From Parietaria judaica (Eukaryota; Streptophyta; Magnoliopsida; Rosales; Urticaceae): 64,000 bases of DNA. Shown piece after piece: positions 49,102-61,022 of the stretch. The DNA is taken from contig OX940871.1 in the NCBI GenBank assembly GCA_954871525.1, positions 25,146,586 through 25,210,585 on the forward strand. The letters are read 5' to 3'. Numbering within the stretch: the first letter of the stretch is position 1; each line of letters begins with the position of its first letter. The notes beneath the pieces were generated by a model, which was not told the origin of the DNA, ran no database searches, and saw nothing but the letters and a program-made list of their open reading frames with translations. The position numbers were made by a program, and so were the translations under genes.

Positions 49102-50188
49102 CTTACTGTTGATGCCGAAAAATGGATCAAACACTGTAGCGGCCCAAAGCTGGATATTGACGTTTGTGATGCCGTTTGTTAAAACGGCCGGACCCATCGC
49201 CGTTTGTTGACTTTCCTGGGCTAGATGCTTGACTCACTGTTCTTGAAGGATCTGATAGAGCTGGGGGTGATGATGATGTGATGCCGCGCCTCGTTGAGTG
49301 TGCTGAGGCTGCCTACGAACCCACTTGCAGCTAAGTGGGATCAGGTCATCTCGTAGTTCAAAGCAGACGTTGAGATTGAGCCGCTATTGGGCTGGCCCGA
49401 ACGAGCTTGGAGCTGGTTGATGGTCGTGGAGACGTGGATTCGTTCGGCACCTTCTCTATAGGAGTCGGTGATTCCTTCAGTGCTTCCCCTCTAGCTGGTG
49501 GGAATAGGACGGCGCTCGGACCTTCCTCTAGAGAGTCGGCGATTCCTCCGGTAGGCCAAGAATTTCTCCATCGCTTCCGCTCCTTCTAGCTCCTCCGTCA
49601 GATCGGACCCTCCGCTTATCGTCAGACCGGAACCGGGTCCTCCGACCTGTTACCGCAAAGTCCTAGGACTCGGGATATAGGTCGGCGACCACTGAGAACC
49701 GGAGCCTCCGTAGGGCAGGTCGTCGATCAGGCGCTTCCGCTCTAGCCGACACCTCCGCTCCGACCTTAGTCGGGTAAACCTGCCGGAATATATATATAGA
49801 AGAGAGAAAACGGTGTTTATCGCTATATAGAGCGTTTGAATCGGAGTTACCGTTTGAATGAAATCAAGCTCCTATTTATAGGATGGGCCAGGGGCCTCGG
49901 GATAAATAAAATTAACTTTTTTAGTCCTTCCCGCACCCTGACACGCGCCCTGACATGGCGCATACGCACCCTGACATGGTGTGTCAGGGCGCGTCGAAGC
50001 CGTTTAGGGCGCGGTAGGGTGATCCGGGATCTGTCAGGGCGCGCGGAGGGCGCGCTATGTTGCTCGACCTTTATTCTACTTACGAAAATTGTTTTCACAC
50101 TTTTTGGGCTTTTCGTCTTTGAGATATGAGCCTCCGGAGGGCCTTTTTGGGCCGAAGATGATTTTCTTAAAACACCCATAACACTTAC
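49102..50188 (+). mobile_element. Solo LTR with 5-bp target-site duplication
   Basis: The LTR runs 49107-50183 (1077 bp), starting tgttgatgccg and ending cccataaca. It is flanked on both sides by cttac (49102-49106 and 50184-50188). The inside has a TATA-like gctatatagagcg at about 49823 and repeated tgacacgcgccctgacatgg motifs (49938-50040). Relatives lie at 38586 and 30661. Orientation is assumed from the TG...CA ends and the TATA-like word. The internal domain was lost, so recombination between two LTRs is the simplest history. Confidence 0.87.
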
Positions 50189-52108
50189 TATTAAGAATAC
50201 AGAACTTTACAATGAAATAAAACTAGTCCGCTCTAGCCATATGGGCCAAGGAAAATATATTCTAGCTAAGCAATCAAAGAAAGAAAATACAAAATATGTA
50301 ATACTTATTTTATAGCTCGTAATAAGATCTCAACGTTGGATCTGGAACTAATCTCTGATTAGTTAAAACTGAGTTGATTAATCGTGGTCAAACCCTGGTC
50401 ACATCGGAGACTCGAATCAGTGCTATGCTCCATCACATGCCTAGTTGCTTTTCTCTTTCATTAAATTTTTTGGAGCTCTGCGAAGTTTTTTCATTCCATT
50501 AAGAAGCTTTGCAAATTTTTATTCGCATCAATATTTTTCTTCATCCCTAAAGTTTATCAACTTTAGACAATCTTTCACTAATTAATTTCAAGTTCATAAG
50601 TGACAAGCTTGATCGATGATTTTACGAAATTAATTCATGTCTTGTTAATATAAAGTCACTTCGTACTTAATGCATTCGCACATGGCACACAATAATCATA
50701 GATATGAATGAGAAGTTGAAGTCATGCCCTAGAGAGACAATTCTGAGACCCTAATTAAGTTCCTCGTTTCAGAAGTCCGGAGATAAATCTTCGGTTCCGG
50801 TATGACCTTGAGCAGTGGGACAACGAATGCAAAAATATTTAATTATTTGCTTTAATTATTCACTTCCGTTTTAGCTTAATTAATTTAGTTATGAAAGTTA
50901 TTTATCCTATTAAAATCCGGTATTTCGGGATTGACTCGATAGTAGACTTGGTAATCGTCACGTAGACAAGAGCCATGGGCTTGATCCATTAAATATGGTT
51001 GCGGAGACAAGAGTCGTAACTAGCTATAGTCACAGAGACAAAGTCATGTGCTTTATATATATAATATATGGTTAAATCTCATTAAACGGTTAAAGCCAAT
51101 AGATAATACAAGCCCTAAGTTTATATATAAAGGTGCTAGGAGCTCTGAAAACCCCAACCCAAGATACATAGAATTCAACGAAGCCTCCCTCGAGCCCTAG
51201 TCGAATTCGCTCTCTCCCGAAAGCAAAATTTGTACTGTTGTTTAAATCACCGATGACAACTTAGTAGTTCGACAAAGTGATTTTCGCTTTGCACTCAATT
51301 CTTCCCAAAACGACGTGGTAGACAAGATGGAGCGGCTCGAGGCGTTCAAGCTCCCACATTATGATTCCGAGGTGTTGAGAAACAAAGGAGGACCGGGAAG
51401 CTTCAAAGAATTTACTGGGCGGCAAAAGTCGCTAAGATTGAACATCTGGAACAAGTTAGATTATGATATATGTGATTTTATCTAGATTATTAACTATTCA
51501 AGAATATCTCGTCATTTCCACTCGAGAAATTGAAAATACCTAATATAAAATAAAATAAAAAACCAACCAGAAATTACATTAATTGATTAAACAGTTCTAG
51601 ACATTATCCTAATCGATCCATAAGAAGGACGATTCATTTAATATCTGTGAAATTAATGCATTACAAAGCAGCACTGGATCTTCATTCCTCCATTTTTTCT
51701 TCCAAAAGAATAAACCCAAAACAAAATTTGATTGAGAAAATTGAACCAAGGTATGTCGATCAACAACAAGAGATCAACATAAACTAATAAGAATTATGAA
51801 GATTTTGGTTTCATCCTAAGTACGTCAATTAACCTCACTAATCTTGCATTAAACTCATATATTAAATCAATCTTTTATTATTCAATAATAATCATAGAGA
51901 AAGTATAAGCAAGAAAGATAATCTAAATCGTAATTCCACATATATAATATTATGAATTAATTGTCATCTCATATAATTCTATCAACAAAATGAAGCTTCC
52001 GACTAATTATCTAGATTACACCCCTGGAAAAATTTGATTAAGAAGAGATTAAGATTGTGATAATCCTGCATTAATAGGTTAATTAAGTAATCTCACGTAC
52101 GTGTGATA
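50189..52108. other. Repeat-like and AT-rich DNA, no gene
   Basis: 50700-51300 looks LTR-like: gtagacaagagc and gagacaaagagtc-type words recur, and a TATA-like tttatatataaagg at about 51120 precedes a leader-like stretch. 51500-52100 is AT-rich downstream flank of the ZHD gene. Confidence 0.4.
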
Positions 52109-52849
52109 TTATTCAGCTTTGCTCACATCTTCTTCTCTCTTTTTCACCTGCTTGTTGTTATGCATCCAAACCTTGAAAACCTGCCGTTTTACGCCAACCT
52201 CCGCGCAGAACCGCTGCACCTCGTGCTCGTCGTGCTTCTGAATCCGCCACCCGAGCCGTTCCGCGAAATCAGCCATCTTCTCCTTCTGCTCCTGCCCGAA
52301 CTTTGTCCGGAACCGCTTGCTCTTCCCCGCAGGTGATCTCAAGGCGACGTCGTGATCGCTCGAAGACTCGGCCCCGCCAAACACCATCATCACCGGCTGG
52401 CTGTGCCGCCGCTGGTGGCTGTAGAGAAGAGGAACTGAGGCGCTGCTGCTTCTGACCAGCAACCGGTTGCTGTTGGAGTTCCGGCCTCGGTCCGCGCTCT
52501 TGGCCCTCTCGAAGTTAGAGTTCCGACAAGGCTCTGGGCTTTGAATCTCCTTGCGGTGGAAGCTGCGGTGGCACTCGCAAGCCGCGCAGCTCATCGCGTG
52601 CGCGCTTGACGGCATGAACTCGCCGCACCCGTCGAGCACGTGGCCGCCGCTGCTCGCTGCGTGGTTCTTCAGACACTCCCGATACCGCGCGTCTGGGATC
52701 GGGTCCAAACCCGGGTTCGGGTTCGGATCTCTTCTCGTCTTTGAAAAGTGCTTGTCTGAATCGGGATGGGATGAAGAATTTATAAGAGAGGTTCTTGTGA
52801 ATCCTGGGATTTGCTCGTCTACTTGGTTGTGCTCTGATCTTGACTCCAT
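52109..52849 (-). CDS. Zinc-finger homeodomain (ZHD) transcription factor
   Basis: Plant ZF-HD transcription factor, 246 aa, single exon, as is usual for the family. The zinc-finger dimerisation domain is at residues 55-101: RYRECLKNHAAS, DGCGEFMPS and SCAACECHRSFHRKE, with the conserved Cys/His ligands present. The homeodomain is at 176-237: KRFRTKFGQEQKEKM, WRIQKHDE, and recognition helix FKVWMHNNK, which carries the Met-His replacing the usual animal residues. The linker between them (102-175) is Ser-rich and low complexity. The protein should be nuclear and bind ATTA-containing sites as dimers. The ATG at 52849 opens directly into the typical disordered N-terminus. I cannot assign the ZHD number. 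Neighbouring sequence is repeats, so no regulatory context is visible. Confidence 0.95.
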   Translation of the reverse strand: MESRSEHNQVDEQIPGFTRTSLINSSSHPDSDKHFSKTRRDPNPNPGLDPIPDARYRECLKNHAASSGGHVLDGCGEFMPSSAHAMSCAACECHRSFHRKEIQSPEPCRNSNFERAKSADRGRNSNSNRLLVRSSSASVPLLYSHQRRHSQPVMMVFGGAESSSDHDVALRSPAGKSKRFRTKFGQEQKEKMADFAERLGWRIQKHDEHEVQRFCAEVGVKRQVFKVWMHNNKQVKKREEDVSKAE

Positions 52850-53216
52850 TGATGAGCTTGATAATGATCATGGAGGTTTGATTACTGGATTGATCATGTT
52901 CCTTCTTCTTCTTAGAAAGTGGGATCAACCCTGATTATATTATTCCTCTCCCATCAATTTTGATTGATCAAGAAATTAATCACTATAGCTAACTAAGGTT
53001 TATAATAATTAATATTTTGGACAAATATATACATAATATATAATATAATATAATATTGTTCTCTCTTTCTCTCTCTAATTTTGAATTTGACCTTTTTGGG
53101 TGCTAACCCACCAAACCCTCCCACTAAATTTCAATATTCAACTCTACTCTCGAAGAAGTAATTTATTAATTATTTAATTAATTAATTAAGCTTAGTGTAT
53201 TTTGGGCAAATGGGAT
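52850..53216 (-). other. Upstream flank of the ZHD gene
   Basis: An AT-rich flank with CT-rich tracts around 53055-53075 and TA-rich tracts at 53030-53060. It probably includes the ZHD 5' UTR and promoter. No defined element is seen. Confidence 0.4.
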
Positions 53217-54316
53217 TAGAGGCGTCAAGTGGGCCGGCCTGGCCCAGGCCCACCCGCCCCGACTCGTAAAAAAAGTGGGTTCACCCCGCCCTGCCCCGTG
53301 TTTTTGTGGGCTGGGCTAGGCCCGTCCCTATCAAAAGGGTCAGACTGGGTTATGTTTTCCTAGGCCCGCCCCGAACCCGCCTCGCCCCGCCCAAAAAGCC
53401 CACCCGCCCCGCCCCGTTCAAAAGCCCGCCTCGCCCCGCCCCGAAGCCCACATAAACCCGCCCAGTGGCCAACTCGCCCCGTCCCGTTTAAAAGCCCACA
53501 TAAATCATGTTTTTAAATTAAAAAACTATTAAGTTGTAATACTTATACTAATAAAAATATTATAAAAAGTTACTCTAAATATTTTAATGTTATAGAAATT
53601 AAAAATTATCTTTATAACATGATCTATTAATTTATTTTGTATATATATATTCTATGTAATGTAGCTCTTAAATTTTTTAATTAAATTTTAACTTTATTAA
53701 TCACAATTCGCTAATCGATTTGCATTATTTGATTTTGATTTTAGTTTGAGAATGAATTAATCAATTACAACATTGATTAATTTCATGTATAAAGCATATT
53801 CTTAATTCGCTAGTTTCAACTTTACAATTTATGATTACTGGCCACGTTCATAAATCACTATTCTACTTTTATATTCAATAATTAATTTCAAAATCACTTA
53901 TTATCATTTTATTATTCAATTATCACTATCATATTCACTATTTAACCTCTACAGCTTGGAATTCACGAATCAATTTAACGTTCATTAATTTTAAACTTTC
54001 AAGTTATAATTCGCTAATCAATTTCATAACTTACTAACCAATTTGATTATTTGACTCGTAAAAGCCCACTAAATTCGACCCGTAAAAGCCCACTAAATCC
54101 GACTCGTAAAATCCCACTAAATTCGACTCGTAAAAAGCCCGCCCCGTGACATTGTGGGTTCGGGTTCATGGGCCGGGGTGGGCCTTGATGGCTTTTCCAA
54201 AAGCCGCCCCGCACATTGAACGGGGCGGGTCAAGCCCGCCCCGTTTAACATGCGGGCTTAACGGGTTGTGGGCCGGGCCGGCCCACCCCGGCCCACTTGA
54301 CACCTCTAGATGGGAT
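53209..54316. mobile_element. hAT-type foldback element, 1.09 kb
   Basis: It runs 53217-54308 (1092 bp). The left end begins tagaggcgtcaagtgggcc, and the right end is its near-complement (ggcccacttgacacctcta). Flanks aatgggat (53209-53216) and gatgggat (54309-54316) give an 8-bp target duplication with one mismatch, as in hAT elements. The ends hold long GC-rich tracts (cccgcc words) around an AT-rich centre (53510-54060) with repeated attcactaatcaattt units. No transposase is present, so it is non-autonomous. Confidence 0.88.
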
Positions 54317-54762
54317 AGGATTGGACATAATAAAGGAGATAATTTCAATTTGTAAAAATCTATTTAATTAATATTTCATAACAAAAGTAGAAGAGCTAGA
54401 AAAATGCTTAGTAGGTAGATCCCTGTATAGATGATGAAATAAGAGTATTAAGAGGGTCCTACAAATATTAGAAGAAAAAAAATAAGGAAGAAAAAAACAG
54501 TTAGTTTTGGATTTTGATGATTTGGAGAGACAAAGCTGTAATTGCGCCAACAAGATTTACTAGTGCTAGCATAATGTAGAGAGAGAGACTAAACAAAAGT
54601 TGAGAAGGAAGTTGGTCTCACCTTTTAATTAAGGAAGGTGATCTGAAAAACACTAATTAAATATTACAATGAAAAGATGAGATATTACTATATATATAAT
54701 ATATGAATGAACGAGGGGGAAACACTTTTAAGTGCTATGTTTCCTACCACCCATCCAAATCC

Positions 54763-54780
54763 TTTTTTTTTTTTTTTTTT
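54763..54780. repeat. Poly-T tract
   Basis: An uninterrupted T run of about 18 nt. Confidence 0.9.
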
Positions 54781-54815
54781 AAAGACAAGGGTTTAGTTGA
54801 GTTTGGATATTTATT

Positions 54816-55262
54816 AAGGAGAAATTTGCTTTTTTATATCTTTTATTTTTATTTTTAACAAAAATATATTATCAAGTTTCGAAAATAATTAAAGTAGGCC
54901 ATTGGTATATGATTTTGTAATTTTACCCATCATCTTCGTATTTTTAATTATTTTTTAAACAGTTCCAAAAATAAAATTATAAACATAAGATATTTTTGTG
55001 AAAACTAAAAGTAGACGAAATATAAAAATTTCATACATTGCTAAGAAAGAGTAATTTTGAGTTTTTAAAAATTATATTTATTGGAGGGTATATAAAAGAA
55101 AAGAAATAGACTTTGAGGGTATACTTTAGTTGTTTTTGAAACTTGAAGGTATATTTTTGTCAAAATAGAAGTTGAGGGTATACTTTAGCTGTTTTTGAAA
55201 CTTGAGGGTATATTTTTATCAAAAATAAAAGTTGAGGGTATAAAAAATAAATTTTCCTTTAT
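54816..55262. mobile_element. Foldback MITE with internal 60-bp tandem repeat
   Basis: The ends taaggagaaattt and aaattttccttta are inverted repeats. The right arm holds tandem units beginning ttgagggtata at 55113, 55172 and 55232 (period about 60). Left-arm similarity is to the reverse complement of that unit (caagtttcgaaaataattaaag). The exact target duplication is unclear. Confidence 0.6.
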
Positions 55263-55340
55263 TATAAGATGAAAATTGACTCAACTAATCACGGTGTTAC
55301 TTAGCAAAGCCGATTTGTGTGTCTTCTAGTGAATGATAGG

Positions 55341-56194
55341 TGTTGATGTACAAATTCGTCATTATTTAATATAACATAAAGTGCTAAAGTTGTGAATTAA
55401 TTAAATTTACAAACAAAGACAATAGGCTTTAAAGAGATAAATCGATATTCACAAAAGCCCAATTGAGAAGCCCAGAGAAGTTCTCAATCAGACCAAAGCC
55501 GACGGATACAAGGCCACTCGGCCCAAAGAGCCCAAAGGCCCAATATCCACTCGACATCAATCCAGAAAGACGAGGGTAGAATTGTCATATTCTCTATCCG
55601 GCACCCCACTTCAAATCCAAGCGGACGACCAGGAGCACGGAGTCAAGCCTCCAACAGGCATAATTCAAACACGACGACGAGAACGAAGTCATGGGACACG
55701 TGTAGCAAGGTCGTCCATTCAGCCCGGTCAGCGCAGAGAGAAGACCCCATGATTCCTGGAAGACGAACGGGAAGAATTGAAGCCTATAAATACCAAGCTC
55801 AAGCTCAGATCAACACACACGCATACTTACAACTCTGAGAGAATACACCGAAAGCTTCTACCCGGCATTTTTGTTCACTTTGAGATTTTGTTGTATTCTT
55901 TCCCTCTTTCCTATTCGTTTCCATCTCTAGCTGTGATTTTGCTGTCTGTAGCTATCCGTCTATGTCAATTGTCGCAATAAACTAACAGAGGAAGTAGTCA
56001 ACTACCGCCTTGGGACGAACCTCTATAAAAAATCTCTCGTCTCATTTATATTGATTTTTATATATATACATATATCGTGAGTGAATCGAGAGCTTGCAAC
56101 GTGAGAGATCGAATTCCACCAAATCGTCTTATTCAAAAATATCATACACTCACAAGTCACACTTGACTGTTTGAGGTGGGAAACCACGTCAACA
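55341..56194 (+). mobile_element. Ty3/gypsy LTR with tRNA primer-binding site
   Basis: The LTR starts tgttgatgta (55341) and ends cacgtcaaca (56194), giving matching TG...CA termini. It has a TATA-like cctataaatacc at about 55786. Three bases later, 56198 starts tggcgccgtctgtggg, the classic primer-binding site of Tat/Athila-type gypsy elements. A gag-like frame follows (56266-56595). The 3' LTR is not present, so this is the left end of a broken element. Confidence 0.82.
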
Positions 56195-56265
56195 GTGTGG
56201 CGCCGTCTGTGGGAAATTGATCTCGCCAACTTCTACAAGCTCAAAGAACTCTGCAAACATGAGCA

Positions 56266-56595
56266 ATGACGAACAACCCAGACCGAAAAACGGAGTCGAA
56301 CAACCTGCAATCTCAACTAGAGGCTAGTACCGCTGAGAACCGAGAGTTGCGCCGGCAACTCGAGTCTCTTGAAGCAAATCGAGCCCATAATGAGCATCGT
56401 CAGACTAATAACCGGGCAGACCCGGGACAGAGCTCTGGGCATCAAGGCCGGATAGGCCTCAACGCTGTCCATTTCGACTTCGCCGACCTGGACAATCCGC
56501 AAGCGTCGAGGCAAAACCAACCCCGACCACCCAGCGGCCCTAGACCCTCGACACCTCCACCGCCTCCTGAAACAGGAACGCCCCTCTGGAGTTAA
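56266..56595 (+). pseudogene. Truncated gag-like start of a gypsy element
   Basis: An open frame of 109 aa directly after the primer-binding site. It begins MTNNPDRKTESN, has a coiled-coil-like QLESLEANRAHNE stretch, then a Gln/Pro-rich tail. Position and composition suit a retroelement gag N-terminus; no capsid or zinc-knuckle motif is present. It ends at a stop just before a different repeat begins. Confidence 0.6.
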
Positions 56596-56639
56596 ATAGA
56601 AGAAAGAATAATTGAGAGTAAATGCTAGTGCATGGATAT

Positions 56640-57950
56640 ATGATTCCTGATGAGTCGGTTTTATACCGATAAATTGAGTACTTTCACTTAGCGTTTTGTT
56701 TATCCTAGAGCCATTTAATGTTTTTCTTTTAGTGTTTTTATTTGTTTTAGGAGTTACATGAGTGGATTGTTATTTAATTGAAGATCAAGATGAATCGAGT
56801 CATTTGGACGAAGTTTTACATGCCCGAAAAGCCGAAATTGACAATACCATGCAGCAGCTTAGTGCCGTGGCACAACTTTTTCGGTGCCCCGGCAAGAACC
56901 TCAGAATTAAGCCTGTGCCCCAGCACAGAATTTCCGGTGCCCCAGCACCACAGTTTCGCGAATTGGGTTATTTTTTAGCCTAATCTTAACCTAATGAGGG
57001 GGCTATATAAGAGAATCATAAGGATGGATTAAGTGACGAATTTTGGGAGAGAAAAACATAACAAGAGGCTAGGAAACGCGAAGAACGCCATTGGAGATCG
57101 GGTTTTGCAAAGAAGAACGGTGGAGACGAAGAGCTTAAGAGATTATCTCCATTAGTATCATCTTCCTTTGTTGAATTGATTTCTCCATAATGTTTCTCAT
57201 TGTGATTTGTTTATGCTCTAGATTCATCATGAGCTAAATCGTTCATAGAATTGCAATCGAAACTCACATGTAGCTCGTTTTGAATTATCGTTTCTTTGAT
57301 TAATGACAATTGCTTAAGTTTGTTTATTCTATCCTTTGCTTATTGCTTTTGATTGCTTGATCACCAATTAAATTGATTTGGTAAACCTTAGGAACTTTGG
57401 GGAAAGGAAATTTGTGTTTCGCCGTAGATAGGATAACACATGATCTATGATGGAAATCTTGAGTTTATGTAGGATAGGAATATACCTATGTAACATGTGT
57501 GACCAGTTAAGAACACATGCTTAATGAATCGTTCATAATTTAATTCACATAGGAATATAGTGAGTTAGTTAGGAAAGATAACTCGAATTGAATATCGGAA
57601 GAGTTCTTTTTGATGCATTAGGGGTCTTGGTTAACAACCTGTAGCAATTTGATTATCGAAGGAATGATATGAATAATCGAGTGAAGTGTTGAGGATTGAT
57701 TGTGATTCTATATTTCTCTATTTGTCCAAAGCTTTTAATTTTAGTTTTTATTTTTCATTAGTTATTTAATTAATCATATTTCAAATTTATTTGTTTAGAT
57801 AAAATTAAGGTGACAAAAGACTAGTACTTAGCAATTATAATCGTAACAATTCTCCGTGGGATCGACTTTTCTTATCATTATATTACTTGTTTTCGATACG
57901 TATACTTGCGTAGAAAATCCACAACAATTCCCACTAATTTATGCATATTT
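56640..57950 (+). mobile_element. Probable second LTR-type element joined to the gypsy fragment
   Basis: It starts near tgattcctgatgagtcgg and has a TATA-like gctatataagag at about 57003 and a long AT-rich tail. It finishes with ctccgtgggatcgac (57851), a phrase usual near the end of Athila-like LTRs. No matching second LTR or target duplication was found. Confidence 0.5.
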
Positions 57951-59683
57951 CAGTATAAATGTGTGAAGAAAAACTGAGTACAAGCTTGCATTCTCTCTAA
58001 TACAAGAATAATAAAAAGAGGCAATTTTCTTTGGAATATGTGATAATCGGAAATGTTTCTGATGATGCCCTAATGACACTAGTAGAAGTATGGGCCTCAA
58101 CCTCAACTACTATTAATAAAAATGACGGAAGGTTTGGACCACCGCTGTGGAGTGGTCAAATCTCATGCGAGCGCTCTATAACGATCGTCCAAAAACTCAC
58201 AAACCGCGGCGTAAATCTTATGTTTATTCAAGTAAGTAGTTTTTTTTTTTTTAAGGCAGGGGCTGCGCGGACACAGGCCCCCACTGCCAGAAATAAAGAC
58301 GTACAGTATTCCGCGAGGGAAGATGTTAGGCGCATGCGCCTCCTCCGCGTGCAATGGAGGCCACCCACCTAGGCCATGGGCCTCCTTGATCACCCATTAG
58401 ACCCCGTCCAGGTATGTGTTCAAGTAAGTAGTTGAAATTCATGAATGAGGTCAAATAAAAGCCGAACATTTTTCTTTAGCTACAACAAAATATTCTCAAA
58501 ACTGTTATTGATCGGTCATTGAAAGATGTCAGTTGCCTAATATTATCCCCAACTAAATATTTTATACTATGCCATTTTTCTTTACGCACGGATATTATTT
58601 TTACAAGTCGCGGCTGGTAGGTGTTTATTGGTTGTGGCCATAATTTAATAGCCGCGTGCCACGGTTGTTTTCAATAACGAAGCGGAGGTTATTTTTATTT
58701 TAGTGGTAATATTTAAATTGCCGCAGTGGTAGAATCAATTTTAAAATATAATAAAACATCCCATGCGTGAGAAATTTGACGGGCGCCTATGGCCCTAAAA
58801 CGGCATATAAAGTACTTTTTCTCCAAATACATCAATTTAACATTAACCAATCATCCCATAGATGTAACATGAAAATACATATAAAACTATAAAATCATAA
58901 ATTATAACTAACCACCAACTGAAAAACACTTTGTAGTACTCCCAAAGGGTCCATTGAAGAACAAAGGACAATTCATGAAGGTCATCCTCACCCTAGAAGA
59001 GACCAAACTATCCTTATGCAGATTTTTTATCCCTTTAAACCTGCATTCACACTGAAATTATCAAAAGCCCTCCAAGGCATCTCCACTCACAAAAGAAAAA
59101 CTTCCAACACTTACGAGAATACCCAAAACACTCTTCACCACCCATCTATCAAGGATAATACGCCATATGCTATCAAGGAAATGACACTAAAAAATATATT
59201 CTAATTTTTTTTCCAAGTTCCTACACTTATTTTGTCCAAGTTTTTAGGACGACAATTGAACCCGAACGCGTGTCCGATCCTGAGCCGGACCTAGTGACCA
59301 CATGATAGGCAAATCGGTGGATTCCTCGGTCTTTAACCTTTCATGTACCCATAATGGAATTTTGGAGTACCTCATCAATTCTCTACTTCTTCTTGGCTTC
59401 GGTGCTTAAAATTTTGATGAGAATACATTCACGACTCATCGCAAGGGGGTGCTTAGCGGAGAATGCGCAAAGTGAGATCTAGGCAAAGATAAACTAAGAC
59501 CATAAGAGATTAGAGTAGAGCTTCGGTAGGACAAAGTTTGTTAGGCGAAAGCTGTCGGAGGCTTACTGAGTTAGTATAATACGAACAAAGTTTCCCAAGT
59601 TAAGGTAATATAGCAAGGACCCTCAAAGTTTCCCAACCTGCCATGGAACCCTAATGGTTCCGCTGAGATGAAAAGTGGATGAT

Positions 59684-59725
59684 ACGACTAGTCACTACAT
59701 CTTTCAGGATGTAGTGACTAGTCGT
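59684..59725. repeat. Perfect 18-bp stem, 6-nt loop hairpin
   Basis: Arm acgactagtcactacatc (59684-59701), loop tttcag, then the exact reverse complement (59708-59725). Confidence 0.92.
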
Positions 59726-59859
59726 TGGACATGTTAGTCTCCCCGACGTGTGTTATAGCACGTGCAAGAGGATTTCTTCTTAATTCCTCGACAGGTTGTC
59801 GGTTTTGGGGGTTGCCGTGATGGCCTTATGCACCTCGATAAATTTTAAATGCATTTGTT

Positions 59860-60010
59860 AACACCGTCGCTGCGACTCGGTCCTCGCTGTCGGTTCTCGC
59901 CGTCACTGCGACTCGGTCCTTGCCGTCGCTGCGACTCGGTTCTCTGCTTCGCCCTCGCCGTCGGTTCTCGTCATTGCTGCGACTCGGTCATTGGCCTCGC
60001 CAGTCGCTGA
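59860..60010. repeat. Imperfect minisatellite of ctgcgactcggt units
   Basis: The word ctgcgactcggt occurs four times (near 59870, 59906, 59929 and 59978), with gtcggttctcgc words between. The block is unusually GC-rich for the neighbourhood. Spacing is irregular. Confidence 0.7.
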
Positions 60011-61022
60011 ATTGTTATTGTTGTGGCGTTGAAATATGTGAAAAGATATTGGATTACAGCGTCGACGTTACTTGTTGCGATTGTTACATCATCAGGCACC
60101 ACTTAGATTGAAACCCTACCAACCACAGTGTTACACCATATATATATATATTCATTTGTTATTAGGTAATGAATTTTCTTAATTAATATATGTGTGCGCA
60201 CTGTGTGACCACGTTTGAGAATGTGACATTTTCGCAAACCATATATTGTTTATGTATGACAAATTGGGAAAGAAAGGTCCTTGTCAAACGTTAATTATTT
60301 ATTAATTGTTATTCCCACAATTGGAACACTAAATTCATTATTAATGCTGAAGCCCTAAGCAAGAGGAATACCTCGTGCCCTACTTAAACCATTTCTTATT
60401 TTTTTTATTTTTTTTATGATTATATATTTTTGGCCACCACCACTAAAGGAATAAAAAATTCCGATGAAATATTAAATTAAATTATAAGCCTATGAGGAAT
60501 GAAAAAGAATTAATTATTTATCCTAATACGACCAATTTTGTGTTTCCTTATTAATGCATGTACTAGTAATATGATTCCAATGAGACGTGGCGAAAACCCA
60601 ACCAAGTGCCTTGCTCTGCTTTTAGGTTATTTTAAATTCTATTTTATTTTATTCAAATTGCTGCTGACCGACCAGTGTTTTGTAATATGGATATTCAAAG
60701 TTCAAACCTCTGTGAAAGTTTTCCAAGTTCTTGCCAAGACTTTTAATTGGTTTTAAACTGTCTCAATATGTGGGCTAATTGATTATGTTAAGTCTACTTT
60801 GATTTTCACACAAAGATATGAAAATAAAAAGGAAAAGTTTTTCTTGGGATAGTATATCAATTAAATTAGGACTAATAGTAGAAGAAAAAAAAACTTAAAA
60901 CATTGACCTGTCAGGAAGATGTTGAAATTAAAATAATAATTATAAAATATTTAAAGTTAACAAATATATGACGACATACTTTTTTGTCTAATTTTCTTTT
61001 ATTAAATTTAAATGAGGGTAGA

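Larger units (their letters stand above)
57951..61022. other. Intergenic, mixed repeats, no gene
   Basis: No gene was recognised. It includes a perfect 18-bp hairpin at 59684-59725, an imperfect GC-rich array of gctgcgactcggt units at 59860-60010, and AT-rich flanks. Short open frames lack family features. Confidence 0.5.

Noticed and set aside
52551..52934. Plus-strand 127-aa open frame
   Set aside because: Antisense shadow of the ZHD gene.
54146..54355. 69-aa and 60-aa frames with WAGPAHPGP-type residues
   Set aside because: They lie in the GC-rich end of the hAT foldback element and have no gene features.
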